Assembly (NCBI GenBank): GCA_964647395.1
Contig: CAZYHR010000002.1
Location: forward strand, 1-64,000
DNA from: Phosphoribacter sp964647395
GTDB lineage: Bacteria; Actinomycetota; Actinomycetes; Actinomycetales; Dermatophilaceae
Direction of reading: 5' to 3'
Length of the DNA: 64,000 nucleotides
The stretch's first letter is position 1, and the number at the start of each line of letters is the position of its first letter. The position numbers were made by a program, and so were the translations under genes. Below, piece by piece: positions 20,052 to 28,365 of the stretch. The notes beneath the pieces were generated by a model. The model had not been told where the DNA came from. It worked only from the letters and a program-made list of their open reading frames with translations, and did no database searches.

Positions 20052-20522
20052 ATGCCCCACTCCGCCGCCTCGTCCTACTCGGTCGACGCGCTGACCATCG
20101 AGGATGGTCTGGACATCGCCATGTGGCGCACCCCGGGGCCGTGGGCCGTCGAGGACTCCTTGACCGACCCGCGACCGGACGAGGGCTACTGGGCGGTGCG
20201 CGACGGCAGCGGCGCACTGGTCGGCTACTGCGTCTTCGGCTCCAAGGCCCGCCCGATCGGGCTGCCGGCCAAGCCGGGCACCCTCGACGTCGCGATCGGC
20301 ATGGCACCGCAGTACACCGGCCGGCACCTGTCGGGTGACTTCGCCCGGGCGGTCGTCCAGCGGGGCCGCGACGTCGCCGACGACCGCAAGCTGCGGTGCG
20401 CCGTCGCCCAGTGGAACGCCGTGGGACGGCACACGACCGAGGCCGCCGGCTTCAAGCTGGTCGGCATGCACGAGGTCAAGGGCGGCGCCACCACGGCCAA
20501 CTACTACGTCTACGAGATGTGA
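20052..20522 (+). CDS. GNAT-like acetyltransferase
   Basis: 156 residues with a RimJ/RimL-like GNAT layout: TLDVAIGMAPQYTGRHLSGD is the CoA-binding turn, ending TTEAAGFKLVGMHEV. GGGAGA lies 6 bases before the ATG at 20052, which is preferred over the GTG/ATG options upstream that would run through the operator. Divergent from the TetR gene and probably controlled by the shared operator. Substrate unknown. Confidence 0.7.
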   Translation: MPHSAASSYSVDALTIEDGLDIAMWRTPGPWAVEDSLTDPRPDEGYWAVRDGSGALVGYCVFGSKARPIGLPAKPGTLDVAIGMAPQYTGRHLSGDFARAVVQRGRDVADDRKLRCAVAQWNAVGRHTTEAAGFKLVGMHEVKGGATTANYYVYEM

Positions 20523-20556
20523 CGGGTGACGACCAGAGACGGGTGACGACCAGAGA
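20523..20556. repeat. 17-bp perfect tandem duplication
   Basis: CGGGTGACGACCAGAGA twice in a row (20523-20539, 20540-20556), directly behind the acetyltransferase stop and before the paaH-like gene. A third, degraded unit (ccgtgtgacgcc) follows. No hairpin is evident. Confidence 0.85.
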
Positions 20557-20645
20557 CCGTGTGACGCCAAGAGGCGCGAGATGTGCTGACCAGCGGCCGG
20601 GAGCGACCCGGCCGGTGCCGAACGACTAGGGGAGTGCGGGACAAC

Positions 20646-21542
20646 GTGACCGACCAAGCTGACCTCTCGAGCGACGCCGACGACCCCACGGCCGCGCTGG
20701 CCGGCGTGGGGGTCGTCGGTGGCGGGACGATGGGATCCGGCATCGTCCACAGCCTGCTCGCGGCCGGCCTGACGGTCGTGCTCGTCGAGTCGGACGAGGC
20801 GGCGCTGAGCCGGGCCGGCGGCCTGGTGCGCGCCAGCCTGCAGGGCGCCGCCGACCGGGGCAAGCTGGCCCAGGGGCAGAGCGTCGACGGGCTGCTGACC
20901 CAGCTCACCGAGACCACCGACCGCAGCCGGCTGCGCGGGTGCGGGCTGGTCATCGAGGCGGTCCCGGAGATCCTCGACCTCAAGCGCACGCTGCTGGCCG
21001 ACGTCGAGGGCTACCTCGACCCCGACGCGGTGCTCGCCACCAACACCAGCTCACTGTCGCTGGAGCTCATCGGCGAGTCGCTGCAGCGGCCGGGTCGCTT
21101 CCTGGGCACCCACTTCTTCAACCCGGTGCCGGTGCAGAAGCTGCTCGAGATGGTCCGCACCGACCGGACCGACGAGGACGCCCTTGCCCTGGTCCGGGCC
21201 CTGGGCGCCCGGCTCGGCAAGACGGTCGTCGAGGTCCGCGACTCGCCCGGCTTCGCGACCAGCCGGCTGGGCGTGCTGGTCGGCCTCGAGGCGATCCGGA
21301 TGGTCCAGGAGGGCGTGGCCTCCCCGCAGGACATCGACACGGCGATGGAGCTGGGCTATCGCTACCCGATGGGCCCGTGCCGGCTCGGCGACCTGGTCGG
21401 CCACGACGTGCGGCTCGGCATCGCCGAGTACCTCGCCTCGACCCTCGGGCCCCGCTTCGACCCGCCGCAGCTGCTGCGGGACATGGTGGCCGAGGGCAAG
21501 CTGGGCAAGAAGAGCGGGCAGGGCTTCTACACGTGGAGCTGA
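20646..21542 (+). CDS. 3-hydroxyacyl-CoA dehydrogenase (PaaH/Hbd type)
   Basis: NAD-dependent oxidation of 3-hydroxyacyl-CoA; in phenylacetate breakdown PaaH oxidises 3-hydroxyadipyl-CoA. 298 residues. GVVGGGTMGSGI is the Rossmann nucleotide loop, and GTHFFNPVP carries the catalytic His; Glu follows in LEMV, and the helical C-terminal domain ends KKSGQGFYTW. GTG 20646 is chosen with AGGGGAG 11 bases upstream. The end overlaps the next gene by 10 bases. The 17 residues before the Rossmann fold are acidic and probably disordered. Confidence 0.88.
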   Translation: MTDQADLSSDADDPTAALAGVGVVGGGTMGSGIVHSLLAAGLTVVLVESDEAALSRAGGLVRASLQGAADRGKLAQGQSVDGLLTQLTETTDRSRLRGCGLVIEAVPEILDLKRTLLADVEGYLDPDAVLATNTSSLSLELIGESLQRPGRFLGTHFFNPVPVQKLLEMVRTDRTDEDALALVRALGARLGKTVVEVRDSPGFATSRLGVLVGLEAIRMVQEGVASPQDIDTAMELGYRYPMGPCRLGDLVGHDVRLGIAEYLASTLGPRFDPPQLLRDMVAEGKLGKKSGQGFYTWS

Positions 21543-22315
21543 TCACCGTCCGCCGCGACGGCCCGATCACGCTGATCGGCCTGGACCGGCCCGAGAAGCT
21601 CAACGCCCTCGACCAGGCGCTGTGTGACGAGCTGACCCAGGTGCTGACCGAGATCAGGCACGAGCCGGCCATCCTCGTCATCCACTCGACCACGCCCGGC
21701 ATGTTCGTCGCGGGCGCCGATATCGCCGAGCTGCTCGAGCGCGACGCCGAGATCGGCATGCGAGGGGTCAACGCGACCCTCTTCGAGCTGCTCGAGGCCC
21801 ATCGGTGGCCCACCGTCGCGGCCATCGACGGCCCGGCCCTGGGCGGGGGCTGCGAGCTGGCCCTGGCCTGCGACCTGCGGGTGGCCTCCGACCGGTCCAA
21901 GTTCGGCCAGCCCGAGCTCGGGCTGGGCATCCTGGCCGGGGCCGGCGGCAACTGGCGGCTGGCCCAGGCGGTCGGCCTGCCGATGGCCCGCCGACTGCTC
22001 TACACCGGCCGCGTCCTCACCGCGGCCGAGGCCGAGCAGGCCGGCCTGGTCGACCAGGTGACCTCCCCGGACGAGGTCGTCGACGCCGCGGTCGCCCTGG
22101 CCCGGCAGATCGGCAAGCAGTCGTGGCGGGCGCTGGAGCTGACCAAGGTCGCGCTGCGCCTGCACCGGCCCGCCACGACCCTCTACGACATGACCGCTCA
22201 GGCCCTGCTCTTCGAGAGCGAGGACAAGAAGGCCCGGATGCGGGCCTTCCTCGACGAGCGAGCCCGACGCCGCGCCGAGCGCGAGGCCCGGGCCGCCCAC
22301 ACCCCGGAAGGATGA
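21533..22315 (+). CDS. Enoyl-CoA hydratase (PaaF-like)
   Basis: Crotonase-fold hydratase, 260 residues. Both catalytic glutamates are present: GGGCELALACD and FGQPELGLG, so true hydratase activity (2,3-dehydroadipyl-CoA or enoyl-CoA) is expected. The oxyanion-hole segments GADIAEL and GPALGGG are intact. GTG at 21533 lies inside the end of the dehydrogenase gene; translation is coupled. A basic C-terminal tail (RRRAEREARA) is longer than usual. Confidence 0.87.
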   Translation: MELITVRRDGPITLIGLDRPEKLNALDQALCDELTQVLTEIRHEPAILVIHSTTPGMFVAGADIAELLERDAEIGMRGVNATLFELLEAHRWPTVAAIDGPALGGGCELALACDLRVASDRSKFGQPELGLGILAGAGGNWRLAQAVGLPMARRLLYTGRVLTAAEAEQAGLVDQVTSPDEVVDAAVALARQIGKQSWRALELTKVALRLHRPATTLYDMTAQALLFESEDKKARMRAFLDERARRRAEREARAAHTPEG

Positions 22316-22316
22316 C

Positions 22317-23114
22317 ATGACCGAGAGCACTGCAGAGGGCCAGGTCGTCCGCTACAGCGTCACCGACGCGGCGGCCGAGATCGTCCTGGACCGTCCCGCC
22401 CAGCTCAACGCCATGACCGACGCCATGGTCGAGCAGCTGCACGCCGCCCTGGACCGGCTCGAGGCCGACGGGGCCCGCGCGCTGCTGGTCCGCGCCGAGG
22501 GCCGCGGCTTCTGCGCCGGCCGGGACCTGGCCGGGGCCAAACCGGGACAGGAGGACGGCGGGCAGGTCCTGCTCGACATCTTCAACCCGCTGATGCGCCA
22601 GGTCGCCGGGCTGAGCATCCCGACGGTCGCCGCCGTCCAGGGCGCCTGTCTGGGCACCGGCCTCGGCCTGGCGCTGGCCTGCGACGTCATCCTCGCCGCC
22701 GACAACGCCAAGTTCGGCTCGCCGTTCGGCAAGATCGGCGCCGTCCTGGACTCCGGCGGTCACAAGGCCTTCGTCCAGCGGCTCGGCCCGGCGGTCGCGA
22801 TGGACCTCATCTACTCGGGCCGGTTCCTGTCCGGCGCCGAGGCGGCGGCCGCCGGCCTGGTCTCCCGAGCCGTCCCGGCCGACGATCTCACCGAGACCGC
22901 CCGCGCCTACGTCGCCGTCCTGGCCAAGGGGCCGGTGCTGGCCTTCGCCGAGTCCAAGCGACTGGTGCGCGAGGTCAGCGACACGGCGATCGACCTGGAC
23001 CGCATCCTCGACCTCGAGGCGGGCGCGCAGACCCGCGCCTCGCGGACCAAGGACTACACCGAGGGATTCACGGCGTTCCTCGAGCGCCGTGAGCCCCTGT
23101 TCCGCGGGGAGTGA
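22317..23114 (+). CDS. paaG: Epoxyphenylacetyl-CoA isomerase-like crotonase (PaaG)
   Basis: 265-residue crotonase. The hydratase glutamates are replaced: GTGLGLALACD, and FGKIGAVLDSGG with an Asp at the isomerase position, as in PaaG, which turns ring-1,2-epoxyphenylacetyl-CoA into the oxepin and also acts as delta3-delta2-enoyl-CoA isomerase. GRDLAGA forms the oxyanion hole. It begins 1 base after the previous stop and is followed 3 bases on by a hydrolase. Assignment rests on motif and context; a generic enoyl-CoA isomerase is the alternative. Confidence 0.8.
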   Translation: MTESTAEGQVVRYSVTDAAAEIVLDRPAQLNAMTDAMVEQLHAALDRLEADGARALLVRAEGRGFCAGRDLAGAKPGQEDGGQVLLDIFNPLMRQVAGLSIPTVAAVQGACLGTGLGLALACDVILAADNAKFGSPFGKIGAVLDSGGHKAFVQRLGPAVAMDLIYSGRFLSGAEAAAAGLVSRAVPADDLTETARAYVAVLAKGPVLAFAESKRLVREVSDTAIDLDRILDLEAGAQTRASRTKDYTEGFTAFLERREPLFRGE

Positions 23115-23117
23115 CCC

Positions 23118-23948
23118 GTGCCGCTTCTCGAACGCCCTGACGCACAGATCTGGTGGGAGTCCCGCGGCACCGGGTCCCCGCTGCTCGTCCTGCAGGGTCT
23201 CGGCGACCCCTCCGACGCCACCTGGCGGCTGATGCCGGCGCTGACCGCGCGGCATACCGTGCTGCTCGTCGACAACCGCGCGGTGGGGCGCAGCTCGATC
23301 CCGCACCGCGACTTCACCATCGACGACATGGCCCGTGACGCCGCCGCCGTGGTTGAGCAGGCGGGGCTGGGCCCGGCCCATGTCATCGGCTTCTCGATGG
23401 GCGGGCTGATCGCCCAGGAGCTGGCCCTGCGGCATCCCGAGCTGGTCCGCAGCCTCACCCTGGCCTGCACGTCACCCGGTGGCCGGGACGCGACACCGAT
23501 GAGCCGGCGGGTGGCGCACATCTTCAACGACCCGCACACGCTGACCTCGCCGGCGCGGGCCGCGGTGATGTATGCCGCCGCGACCTCGGCCATGGCGATC
23601 CACGCCGACGCGCACATGCGGCTGTCGCGGCCGACGACCCACCTCGGCTACGCCAAGCAACTGCTCGCGGTGGCTCGTTACGGCGGGTGCCTGCGCCGGC
23701 TGCACCACCTGTCCTGTCCGACCCTCATCGTGCACGGCACCAAGGACCTCATCGTCCCGGTGCACAACGCCGACCTGCTGCACGCGCGGGTGCCGCACGC
23801 GCAGATCTGCAAGGTGCGCGGGGCCGGTCACATGCTGACGACCGACGCGACCGACGAGTTGCTCAACCGGCTGCTCACCTTCGCGGCCAGTTCCGACACG
23901 CCGGTCGCGCCGGGCCGGGCGACCGCGCTGCCGGGGAGAGCTGGATGA
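23118..23948 (+). CDS. Alpha/beta-hydrolase
   Basis: 276 residues. LQGLGDPSDAT is the oxyanion loop, GFSMGGLIAQ the nucleophile elbow (Ser in GxSxG), KDLIVPVHNA the acid region and GAGHML the catalytic His: the 3-oxoadipate enol-lactonase/haloperoxidase type. GTG start. It sits in an unbroken paaH-paaF-paaG-hydrolase-ligase string with overlapping ends (ATGA at the 3' end), so it may hydrolyse a dead-end CoA thioester or lactone of the pathway; this is inference. Confidence 0.78.
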   Translation: MPLLERPDAQIWWESRGTGSPLLVLQGLGDPSDATWRLMPALTARHTVLLVDNRAVGRSSIPHRDFTIDDMARDAAAVVEQAGLGPAHVIGFSMGGLIAQELALRHPELVRSLTLACTSPGGRDATPMSRRVAHIFNDPHTLTSPARAAVMYAAATSAMAIHADAHMRLSRPTTHLGYAKQLLAVARYGGCLRRLHHLSCPTLIVHGTKDLIVPVHNADLLHARVPHAQICKVRGAGHMLTTDATDELLNRLLTFAASSDTPVAPGRATALPGRAG

Positions 23949-25576
23949 TCCGCAGCACCATGCAGGACGACTCCCCGCTGACCGTGGGAGCCATCCTGCG
24001 GCACGCGGAGTCGCTGCACGGTGAGGTCGAGTTGCGCGCCTTCGACGGCTCCCGCGTGCACCGCACCCGCTACGCCGAGGTCGCCGACCGGTCCCGGCGG
24101 CTGGCCGGGGCGTTGCGGGCCGCCGGGGTGCGCGAGGGCGAGGCGGTCGCGACCTTCTCGTGGAACACCCAGCCGCACCTGGAGTGCTATCTGGGCATCC
24201 CGATCTCCGGGGCCGTGCTGCACACCGTCAACCTGCGGCTGTTCCCCGATCAGGTCGCCCAGATCATCGACGACGCCGCCGACCGGGTGCTCGTCGTCGA
24301 CGCCTCGCTGTGGGACACCATCGCCCCGGTGCTGCCGCAGCGGTCGTCGCTGCGGCTGGTGGTCACCACCGGCGGGCTGGACCCCGCCGTCGTCACCGCG
24401 GCCGTCCCCCGGGTCGAGGCGGTGACCTTCGACGACCTGGTGGCCAGCGCCGAGCCCTATGCCGGCGACGTCGCCGACGAACGGGCCGTTGCGTCGATGT
24501 GCTACACCAGCGGCACGACCGGCAGCCCCAAGGGTGTCGCCTACAGTCACCGGTCGGTGTGGCTGCACGCGATCGCCAACCTCACCGCGGCCGGCTTCGG
24601 CATCGGCGAGGCCGACCTGCTGCTGCAGGTGGTACCGATGTTCCACGTCAACGGGTGGGGCTTCCCGTATGCCGCGTGGTTGGCAGGCGCGGGCCTGCTG
24701 CTACCGGACCGCTACCTGCACGCTGACACGCTGGCCCCGCTCATCGCGCAGGAGCGTCCCACGGTGTCCGGGGGCGTGCCGACCGTCTGGCGGGGTGTCT
24801 TCGACTACGCCCAGGAGCACGACCTGGACCTCACCTCGCTGCGGATCATCTCGTGCGCCGGGTCGGCCGTGCCCGAGCAGTTGCTGCGCGACTACACCGG
24901 CCTGGGCATCCAGATGTACCAGGCCTGGGGGATGACCGAGACGTCGCCGTTGGCGGCGATCGCCCGCCCGCCGGTCGTCGACCGCGGCCGGGACGAGTGG
25001 TACTGGCGGACCCGCACCGGCCGGCCGGTGCCCGGCGTCGAGGTGCGCACCGTCGGTGAGGACGGGACCGTGCTGCCCCGCGACGGGGAGTCGGTCGGCG
25101 AACTGCAGGTGCGCGGGCCGTGGGTCGCCGCGGCATACCATCACGGAGCGGGCGCCGACAAGTTCGACGACGGCTGGCTGCGCACCGGCGACATGGGCAC
25201 GGTCGACGACGCCGGCGCCATGAAGATCACCGACCGGCTCAAGGACCTGATCAAGTCGGGGGGCGAGTGGATCTCCTCGACCGAGATCGAGGACATCCTG
25301 GCGCTGCATCCGCAGGTGCGTGAGGCCGCGGTCATCGGCATCCCGGACGCGCGGTGGGAGGAGCGGCCGCTGGCCCTCGTGGCACTGCGCCCGGGCGCCG
25401 ACGTCACCGACGAGCAACTGCGTGAGCACGTGCGCGGTCGGATCGCCAGGTGGCAGGCCCCCGAGCACTGGGTGCGGGTCGAGGCGGTGCCCCGCACCGG
25501 TGTCGGCAAGATCGACAAGCAGGCCCTGCGCGCGGCCTACCAGCAGGACGAGTTCGACATCCACACGCTCGACTAG
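23945..25576 (+). CDS. Fatty acyl-CoA synthetase (AMP-forming)
   Basis: 543-residue ANL-superfamily ligase that adenylates a carboxylic acid and transfers it to CoA. YTSGTTGSPKGV is the P-loop-like A3 motif, YQAWGMTETSP the A5 motif, DGWLRTGDMG the A7 motif, and GVGKIDKQALR carries the C-terminal catalytic Lys. Similar to medium/long-chain fatty-acid-CoA ligases (FadD/AlkK). Last gene of the plus-strand run starting at 20646, overlapping the hydrolase by 4 bases and convergent with the phasin cluster. Confidence 0.88.
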   Translation: MIRSTMQDDSPLTVGAILRHAESLHGEVELRAFDGSRVHRTRYAEVADRSRRLAGALRAAGVREGEAVATFSWNTQPHLECYLGIPISGAVLHTVNLRLFPDQVAQIIDDAADRVLVVDASLWDTIAPVLPQRSSLRLVVTTGGLDPAVVTAAVPRVEAVTFDDLVASAEPYAGDVADERAVASMCYTSGTTGSPKGVAYSHRSVWLHAIANLTAAGFGIGEADLLLQVVPMFHVNGWGFPYAAWLAGAGLLLPDRYLHADTLAPLIAQERPTVSGGVPTVWRGVFDYAQEHDLDLTSLRIISCAGSAVPEQLLRDYTGLGIQMYQAWGMTETSPLAAIARPPVVDRGRDEWYWRTRTGRPVPGVEVRTVGEDGTVLPRDGESVGELQVRGPWVAAAYHHGAGADKFDDGWLRTGDMGTVDDAGAMKITDRLKDLIKSGGEWISSTEIEDILALHPQVREAAVIGIPDARWEERPLALVALRPGADVTDEQLREHVRGRIARWQAPEHWVRVEAVPRTGVGKIDKQALRAAYQQDEFDIHTLD

Positions 25577-25599
25577 CCGCCCCGGACCGACGGCCGGGC

Positions 25600-25893
25600 T
25601 CAGCGGCGTAGGGCCTGCTCCCAGGTGTGGATCCAGGCCAGCGCGAGGTGGCGCTGCAACTCCAGGCCCTTGGTCGTCAGCTCGTAGTGCTGCTCGACGA
25701 TGGCGGCCGGGTCACCCAAGCCGGCCCGGACCACGAGCGGCAGGTGGGCATAGCCCTCGGACCCGCGCCACTGCGCGAGCTGCCGCTGCCAGCCGAACAT
25801 GGCGTCGACGGACGCGATGCCGCCGGCCCGAGCGGCGGACATCGCGGCCTCCTCGAGGGAGGCCGCGATGTCCGACGGCGAGGGAACCCGCAC
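25600..25893 (-). CDS. Small phasin-like protein (paralogue 4)
   Basis: 97 residues, starting with GTG 1 base after the stop of the large phasin gene, so translation is coupled. It aligns along its whole length with three neighbours: an N-terminal amphipathic helix (SDIAASLEEAAMSAARAGGI) corresponds to DAMTAMQEQALEAIKSGQAA in the 28268 gene, and GDPAAIVEQHYELTTKGLELQ to the common core. An ATG at 25842 with perfect GGAGG 5 bases upstream would give an 80-residue form, but family alignment supports the GTG. Presumed to coat PHA or lipid granules. Confidence 0.65.
   Translation of the reverse strand: MRVPSPSDIAASLEEAAMSAARAGGIASVDAMFGWQRQLAQWRGSEGYAHLPLVVRAGLGDPAAIVEQHYELTTKGLELQRHLALAWIHTWEQALRR
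25836..25874. repeat. 17-bp perfect inverted repeat over an internal RBS/ATG
   Basis: Arms 25836-25852 and 25858-25874 (minus-strand arm begins CGGACATCGC), 5-base loop. On the minus strand it covers the internal GGAGG and the ATG at 25842 of the small phasin gene. In the mRNA it would hide this second start. It is inside coding sequence, so it may also be a chance result of Ala-rich coding. Confidence 0.7.
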
Positions 25894-25894
25894 C

Positions 25895-27061
25895 TCAGCT
25901 GGTGGCGTCCGGCTTGGACTGGGTGGCGGCCTCGGCGGCCTTGGCCGCGGCGGTCACGGCGGAGGCCGCGGACGTGGCGGTCTTGGCGGTGGCCCGACGG
26001 GTGGCGGCGGCGACCTGGTCGGCAGCCTTCTTCGCCGGGGTCGCCCGCTTGGTGGTCGAGCGCGGGGCGGCGGCCTTCTTGGTCGTCGTCTTCTTCGCTG
26101 CGGTCTTCTTGGCTGCCGTCTTCTTCGCCGCAGTCTGCTTGACGCTCGCCTTACGGGCCGGCGCGGCGGCGCGGGCGGCCTGCTCGACGGTGCTCTGGAC
26201 GGCTCCGGCCAACTGCTCGGCCCCGGCCTTGGCGGCGTCGGCCGCGGCGTCGGCGGCGGCAGCGGTGCTGACGGCTGCCGACCGGGCGCCCTCACGGGCC
26301 CGCTGGGCGGCCTCCTCCAGCGCCTCGCCCTGCTTGGTCACGAACTCCTTGGCCGCGGCTCGCTGCGCCTTGGCGGCCTCCTGGGCCTGCGCGGCGGCGT
26401 CCCGGGCCAGCTTCGCGGCGCTGGCCTCCGCGTCCTGCTCGGCGGTCTCGACCTGCTCGGCCGTCTTGCGCGCGCTCCGGGCCGCCTTGGTCGTCGCCTT
26501 GGCGAAGCGCTCCGCCTGCTCGGCCGCCGCCTCGGCCGCCTCGGACATGCTCGGCAGCCCCGGCACCTGCGGCAGGCCCGGCATCTGCGGCATCTGCATC
26601 TGCGGCATCTGGGGCATCTGCAGTTGCGGGAAGGCCACGCCGGCGCTCTTCATGAACTGCTCGGCGCTCTCGCGCGCCTTGGCCGCGGCCTCGGCGGCGG
26701 CCTTGACCATCGGCATCGCCGCAGCGGCTCCGACGGCCGGCACCGGCTTGCCGCCCGGCTTGCGACCGGTGCGCTGCGGGCGCACGCTGGCCGCGCTCAT
26801 GACCTCGCGCACCTGGTGGGCGAAGGACCGCTCGAGGTCGAGCAGCTGGCGGGCGAACGCGAACGCCTGCTCATAGCTGTCGCTCAGGTCGACCGGCGTG
26901 CCGAAGGCGTTGCGCAGCTCGGTCATGCCCGGCGTCTGCGGCAGCAGCTTGGCGGTGCTCTCGTAGTAGTTGCGGGCTGCGGAGAGGGCCGCGTCCTGAG
27001 CGGTGCGGACGCTCTCGAGCGCCTGCTCCTGCAGAGTCCGCAACATGTCCTGGGTGCTCAT
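25895..27061 (-). CDS. PhaF-like phasin with histone-H1-like tail (paralogue 3)
   Basis: 388 residues in three parts. 1-90: the phasin-like core shared with the three small neighbours (DMLRTLQEQALESVRTAQDA, then SYEQAFAFARQLLDLERSF). 90-290: Ala/Glu/Lys-rich coiled coil preceded by a Gln/Met/Pro stretch (LPQLQMPQMPQMQMPQMPG-like repeats). 290-388: AAKKT repeats (KKTAAKKTAAKKT) like histone H1 and the DNA-binding tail of Pseudomonas PhaF. PhaF links PHA granules to the nucleoid and helps divide them between daughter cells; the same role is inferred here. ATG at 27061. Confidence 0.75.
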   Translation of the reverse strand: MSTQDMLRTLQEQALESVRTAQDAALSAARNYYESTAKLLPQTPGMTELRNAFGTPVDLSDSYEQAFAFARQLLDLERSFAHQVREVMSAASVRPQRTGRKPGGKPVPAVGAAAAMPMVKAAAEAAAKARESAEQFMKSAGVAFPQLQMPQMPQMQMPQMPGLPQVPGLPSMSEAAEAAAEQAERFAKATTKAARSARKTAEQVETAEQDAEASAAKLARDAAAQAQEAAKAQRAAAKEFVTKQGEALEEAAQRAREGARSAAVSTAAAADAAADAAKAGAEQLAGAVQSTVEQAARAAAPARKASVKQTAAKKTAAKKTAAKKTTTKKAAAPRSTTKRATPAKKAADQVAAATRRATAKTATSAASAVTAAAKAAEAATQSKPDATS

Positions 27062-27137
27062 CTGTCAAAAGTCCTCACGTGTCGATGTCGGTCTCGTGCG
27101 TGGGCTGGCCGGCCTCACGGTGGGGTCAGGGTCGGGG

Positions 27138-27467
27138 TCAGGATGCCCTGGGCTCAACACCGTAGCGGGGCAGATGGGGGGTCTGGGGGGCCAGCGCCGA
27201 GCTGGCGAAGATCTCGGCCACCCACTCCTTCTGCAACTGCATGACCTTGACGAGGAACTCGAAGTAGGACTCCACGATCGCCTCGGGGTCGCCGATCATG
27301 TCCTGCATGAACGTCGGCATCTCGTGATAGAGATTGAACTCCGGCATGAGGTGCGATGTCGCCTTGAGCCAGGCGTGGTAAGCCTCGATGCTGCCCTGCT
27401 GGAAGTCGGTCAGGGTGGCGAGCATCTGGTCCTGCATGGTGCGCAGGACGTCCTCCATGGTGATCAT
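27138..27467 (-). CDS. Small phasin-like protein (paralogue 2)
   Basis: 109 residues. Core: MEDVLRTMQDQMLATLTDFQ plus GDPEAIVESYFEFLVKVMQLQ, the same two-part pattern as the other family members, with an aromatic-rich middle (EAYHAWLKATSHLMP). AAGGAG overlaps the TAA stop of the XRE gene, so the two are co-translated; ATG at 27467 (27458 also possible). No membrane segment; the amphipathic helices fit granule-surface binding. Function is inferred from its place beside PhaF-like and PHA genes. Confidence 0.68.
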   Translation of the reverse strand: MITMEDVLRTMQDQMLATLTDFQQGSIEAYHAWLKATSHLMPEFNLYHEMPTFMQDMIGDPEAIVESYFEFLVKVMQLQKEWVAEIFASSALAPQTPHLPRYGVEPRAS

Positions 27468-27475
27468 GTGGCTCC

Positions 27476-27877
27476 TTAGTGTGACTGCAGGTAGCTGCGG
27501 TAGACGGCGATGAGCGCTTCTTTTTCGGCGGCGGTGAGGACCGGGTCGGCCCGGACCGCCGCCTCCACCCCGATCGCTGCGGGGGCGGCCGAGTCGGCGT
27601 CCTGGCCCTCGGTCCCCCCGGTGCTGAGCATGTCCTCGACCGACACGTGCAACGCCTGGCCGATCTGCGACAGCACGCGCACCGTCGGGTCGTGCAGACC
27701 CCGCTCGATCTGGCTGAGGTAGGCGTTGGACACCTGGGTCGCTTGCGCCAACTGGCGCAGCGACATGTTCGCCAGCTCACGCTGCGAGCGGATGAACGCT
27801 CCCATGGCGGTGCGCTGGTAGGCCCACGCGTCGGCGTCGTGCCCGGCGGCGGCCTGGGGCTGCGGGTCGGTCGTCAT
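27476..27877 (-). CDS. XRE-family transcriptional regulator
   Basis: 133 residues with a Cro/C1 helix-turn-helix: SLRQLAQATQVSNAYLSQIE followed by the short RGLHDPTVRVLSQIGQALHV segment, as in small actinobacterial XRE proteins. The N-terminal ~35 residues are low-complexity and the C-terminal 50 acidic. It lies inside the phasin operon, so it is a good candidate for sensing granule or storage status and regulating the operon through the palindrome at 28380-28401. This is analogous in position, not in sequence, to PhaR. Start ATG 27877. Confidence 0.8.
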   Translation of the reverse strand: MTTDPQPQAAAGHDADAWAYQRTAMGAFIRSQRELANMSLRQLAQATQVSNAYLSQIERGLHDPTVRVLSQIGQALHVSVEDMLSTGGTEGQDADSAAPAAIGVEAAVRADPVLTAAEKEALIAVYRSYLQSH

Positions 27878-27939
27878 CGGCGTCGTCTCGTCCGGGTCGG
27901 GATGGCCGGGGGCGTTGACCCGCCGGCCGGGAAAGGCAT

Positions 27940-27970
27940 GGAGGGGGTCGCCTCGGCGGCGACCCCCTCC
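27940..27970 (-). terminator. 13-bp hairpin between first phasin and XRE gene
   Basis: Perfect stem 27940-27952 with 27958-27970 (GGAGGGGGTCGCC and its complement), 5-base loop, 7 bases behind the phasin stop. There is no U-run. It probably gives high phasin and low regulator levels from one transcript. Confidence 0.7.
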
Positions 27971-27977
27971 TTGATGA

Positions 27978-28268
27978 TCACTTGCCCTGCGTGGGCTGCT
28001 GCGCCTCGAGCAGGTCCTGGACGAACTTCTTGTTGAGCTCGAGCAGCTTGCCGGCGAAGTCGTAGACCGAGTCGATGATCTCGGCCGGGTCACCGAGGGC
28101 CTTCTGCACCTCGGCCGGCATGGCCGGGGTGGCGGGCGCGTTCGGGGCGAACTTGGCGACCGACTCGCTCCACTGCTTCACGGCCTCGATGGTCGCCGCC
28201 TGGCCGCTCTTGATGGCCTCCAGCGCCTGCTCCTGCATGGCGGTCATCGCGTCCTGAGGGTTCTGCAT
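27978..28268 (-). CDS. Small phasin-like protein (paralogue 1, first gene of cluster)
   Basis: 96 residues: MQNPQDAMTAMQEQALEAIK helix, a Pro/Ala linker (FAPNAPATPAMPAEV), then GDPAEIIDSVYDFAGKLLELN and a charged end. AAGGAG stands 5 bases before ATG 28268; the longer in-frame extension to 28370 would run through the promoter. Length and helix-linker-helix layout fit PhaP-like phasins that coat polyhydroxyalkanoate granules. First gene after the promoter at 28366-28396 and followed by a strong hairpin, so probably the most abundant product. Confidence 0.72.
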   Translation of the reverse strand: MQNPQDAMTAMQEQALEAIKSGQAATIEAVKQWSESVAKFAPNAPATPAMPAEVQKALGDPAEIIDSVYDFAGKLLELNKKFVQDLLEAQQPTQGK

Positions 28269-28365
28269 GTGTGCTCCTTGAGTGCGGCTCCGGGTGGACA
28301 CCCCGGAGGAGTGGGGGAGGTGGGGCGTCCCGGTGAGTGGGACTGCTTCGGTGCTTCCAGAGTTC

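Noticed and set aside
25836..25874. 17-bp hairpin considered as a terminator of the phasin operon
   Set aside because: It lies inside coding sequence of the last phasin gene, near its 5' end, and has no U-run.
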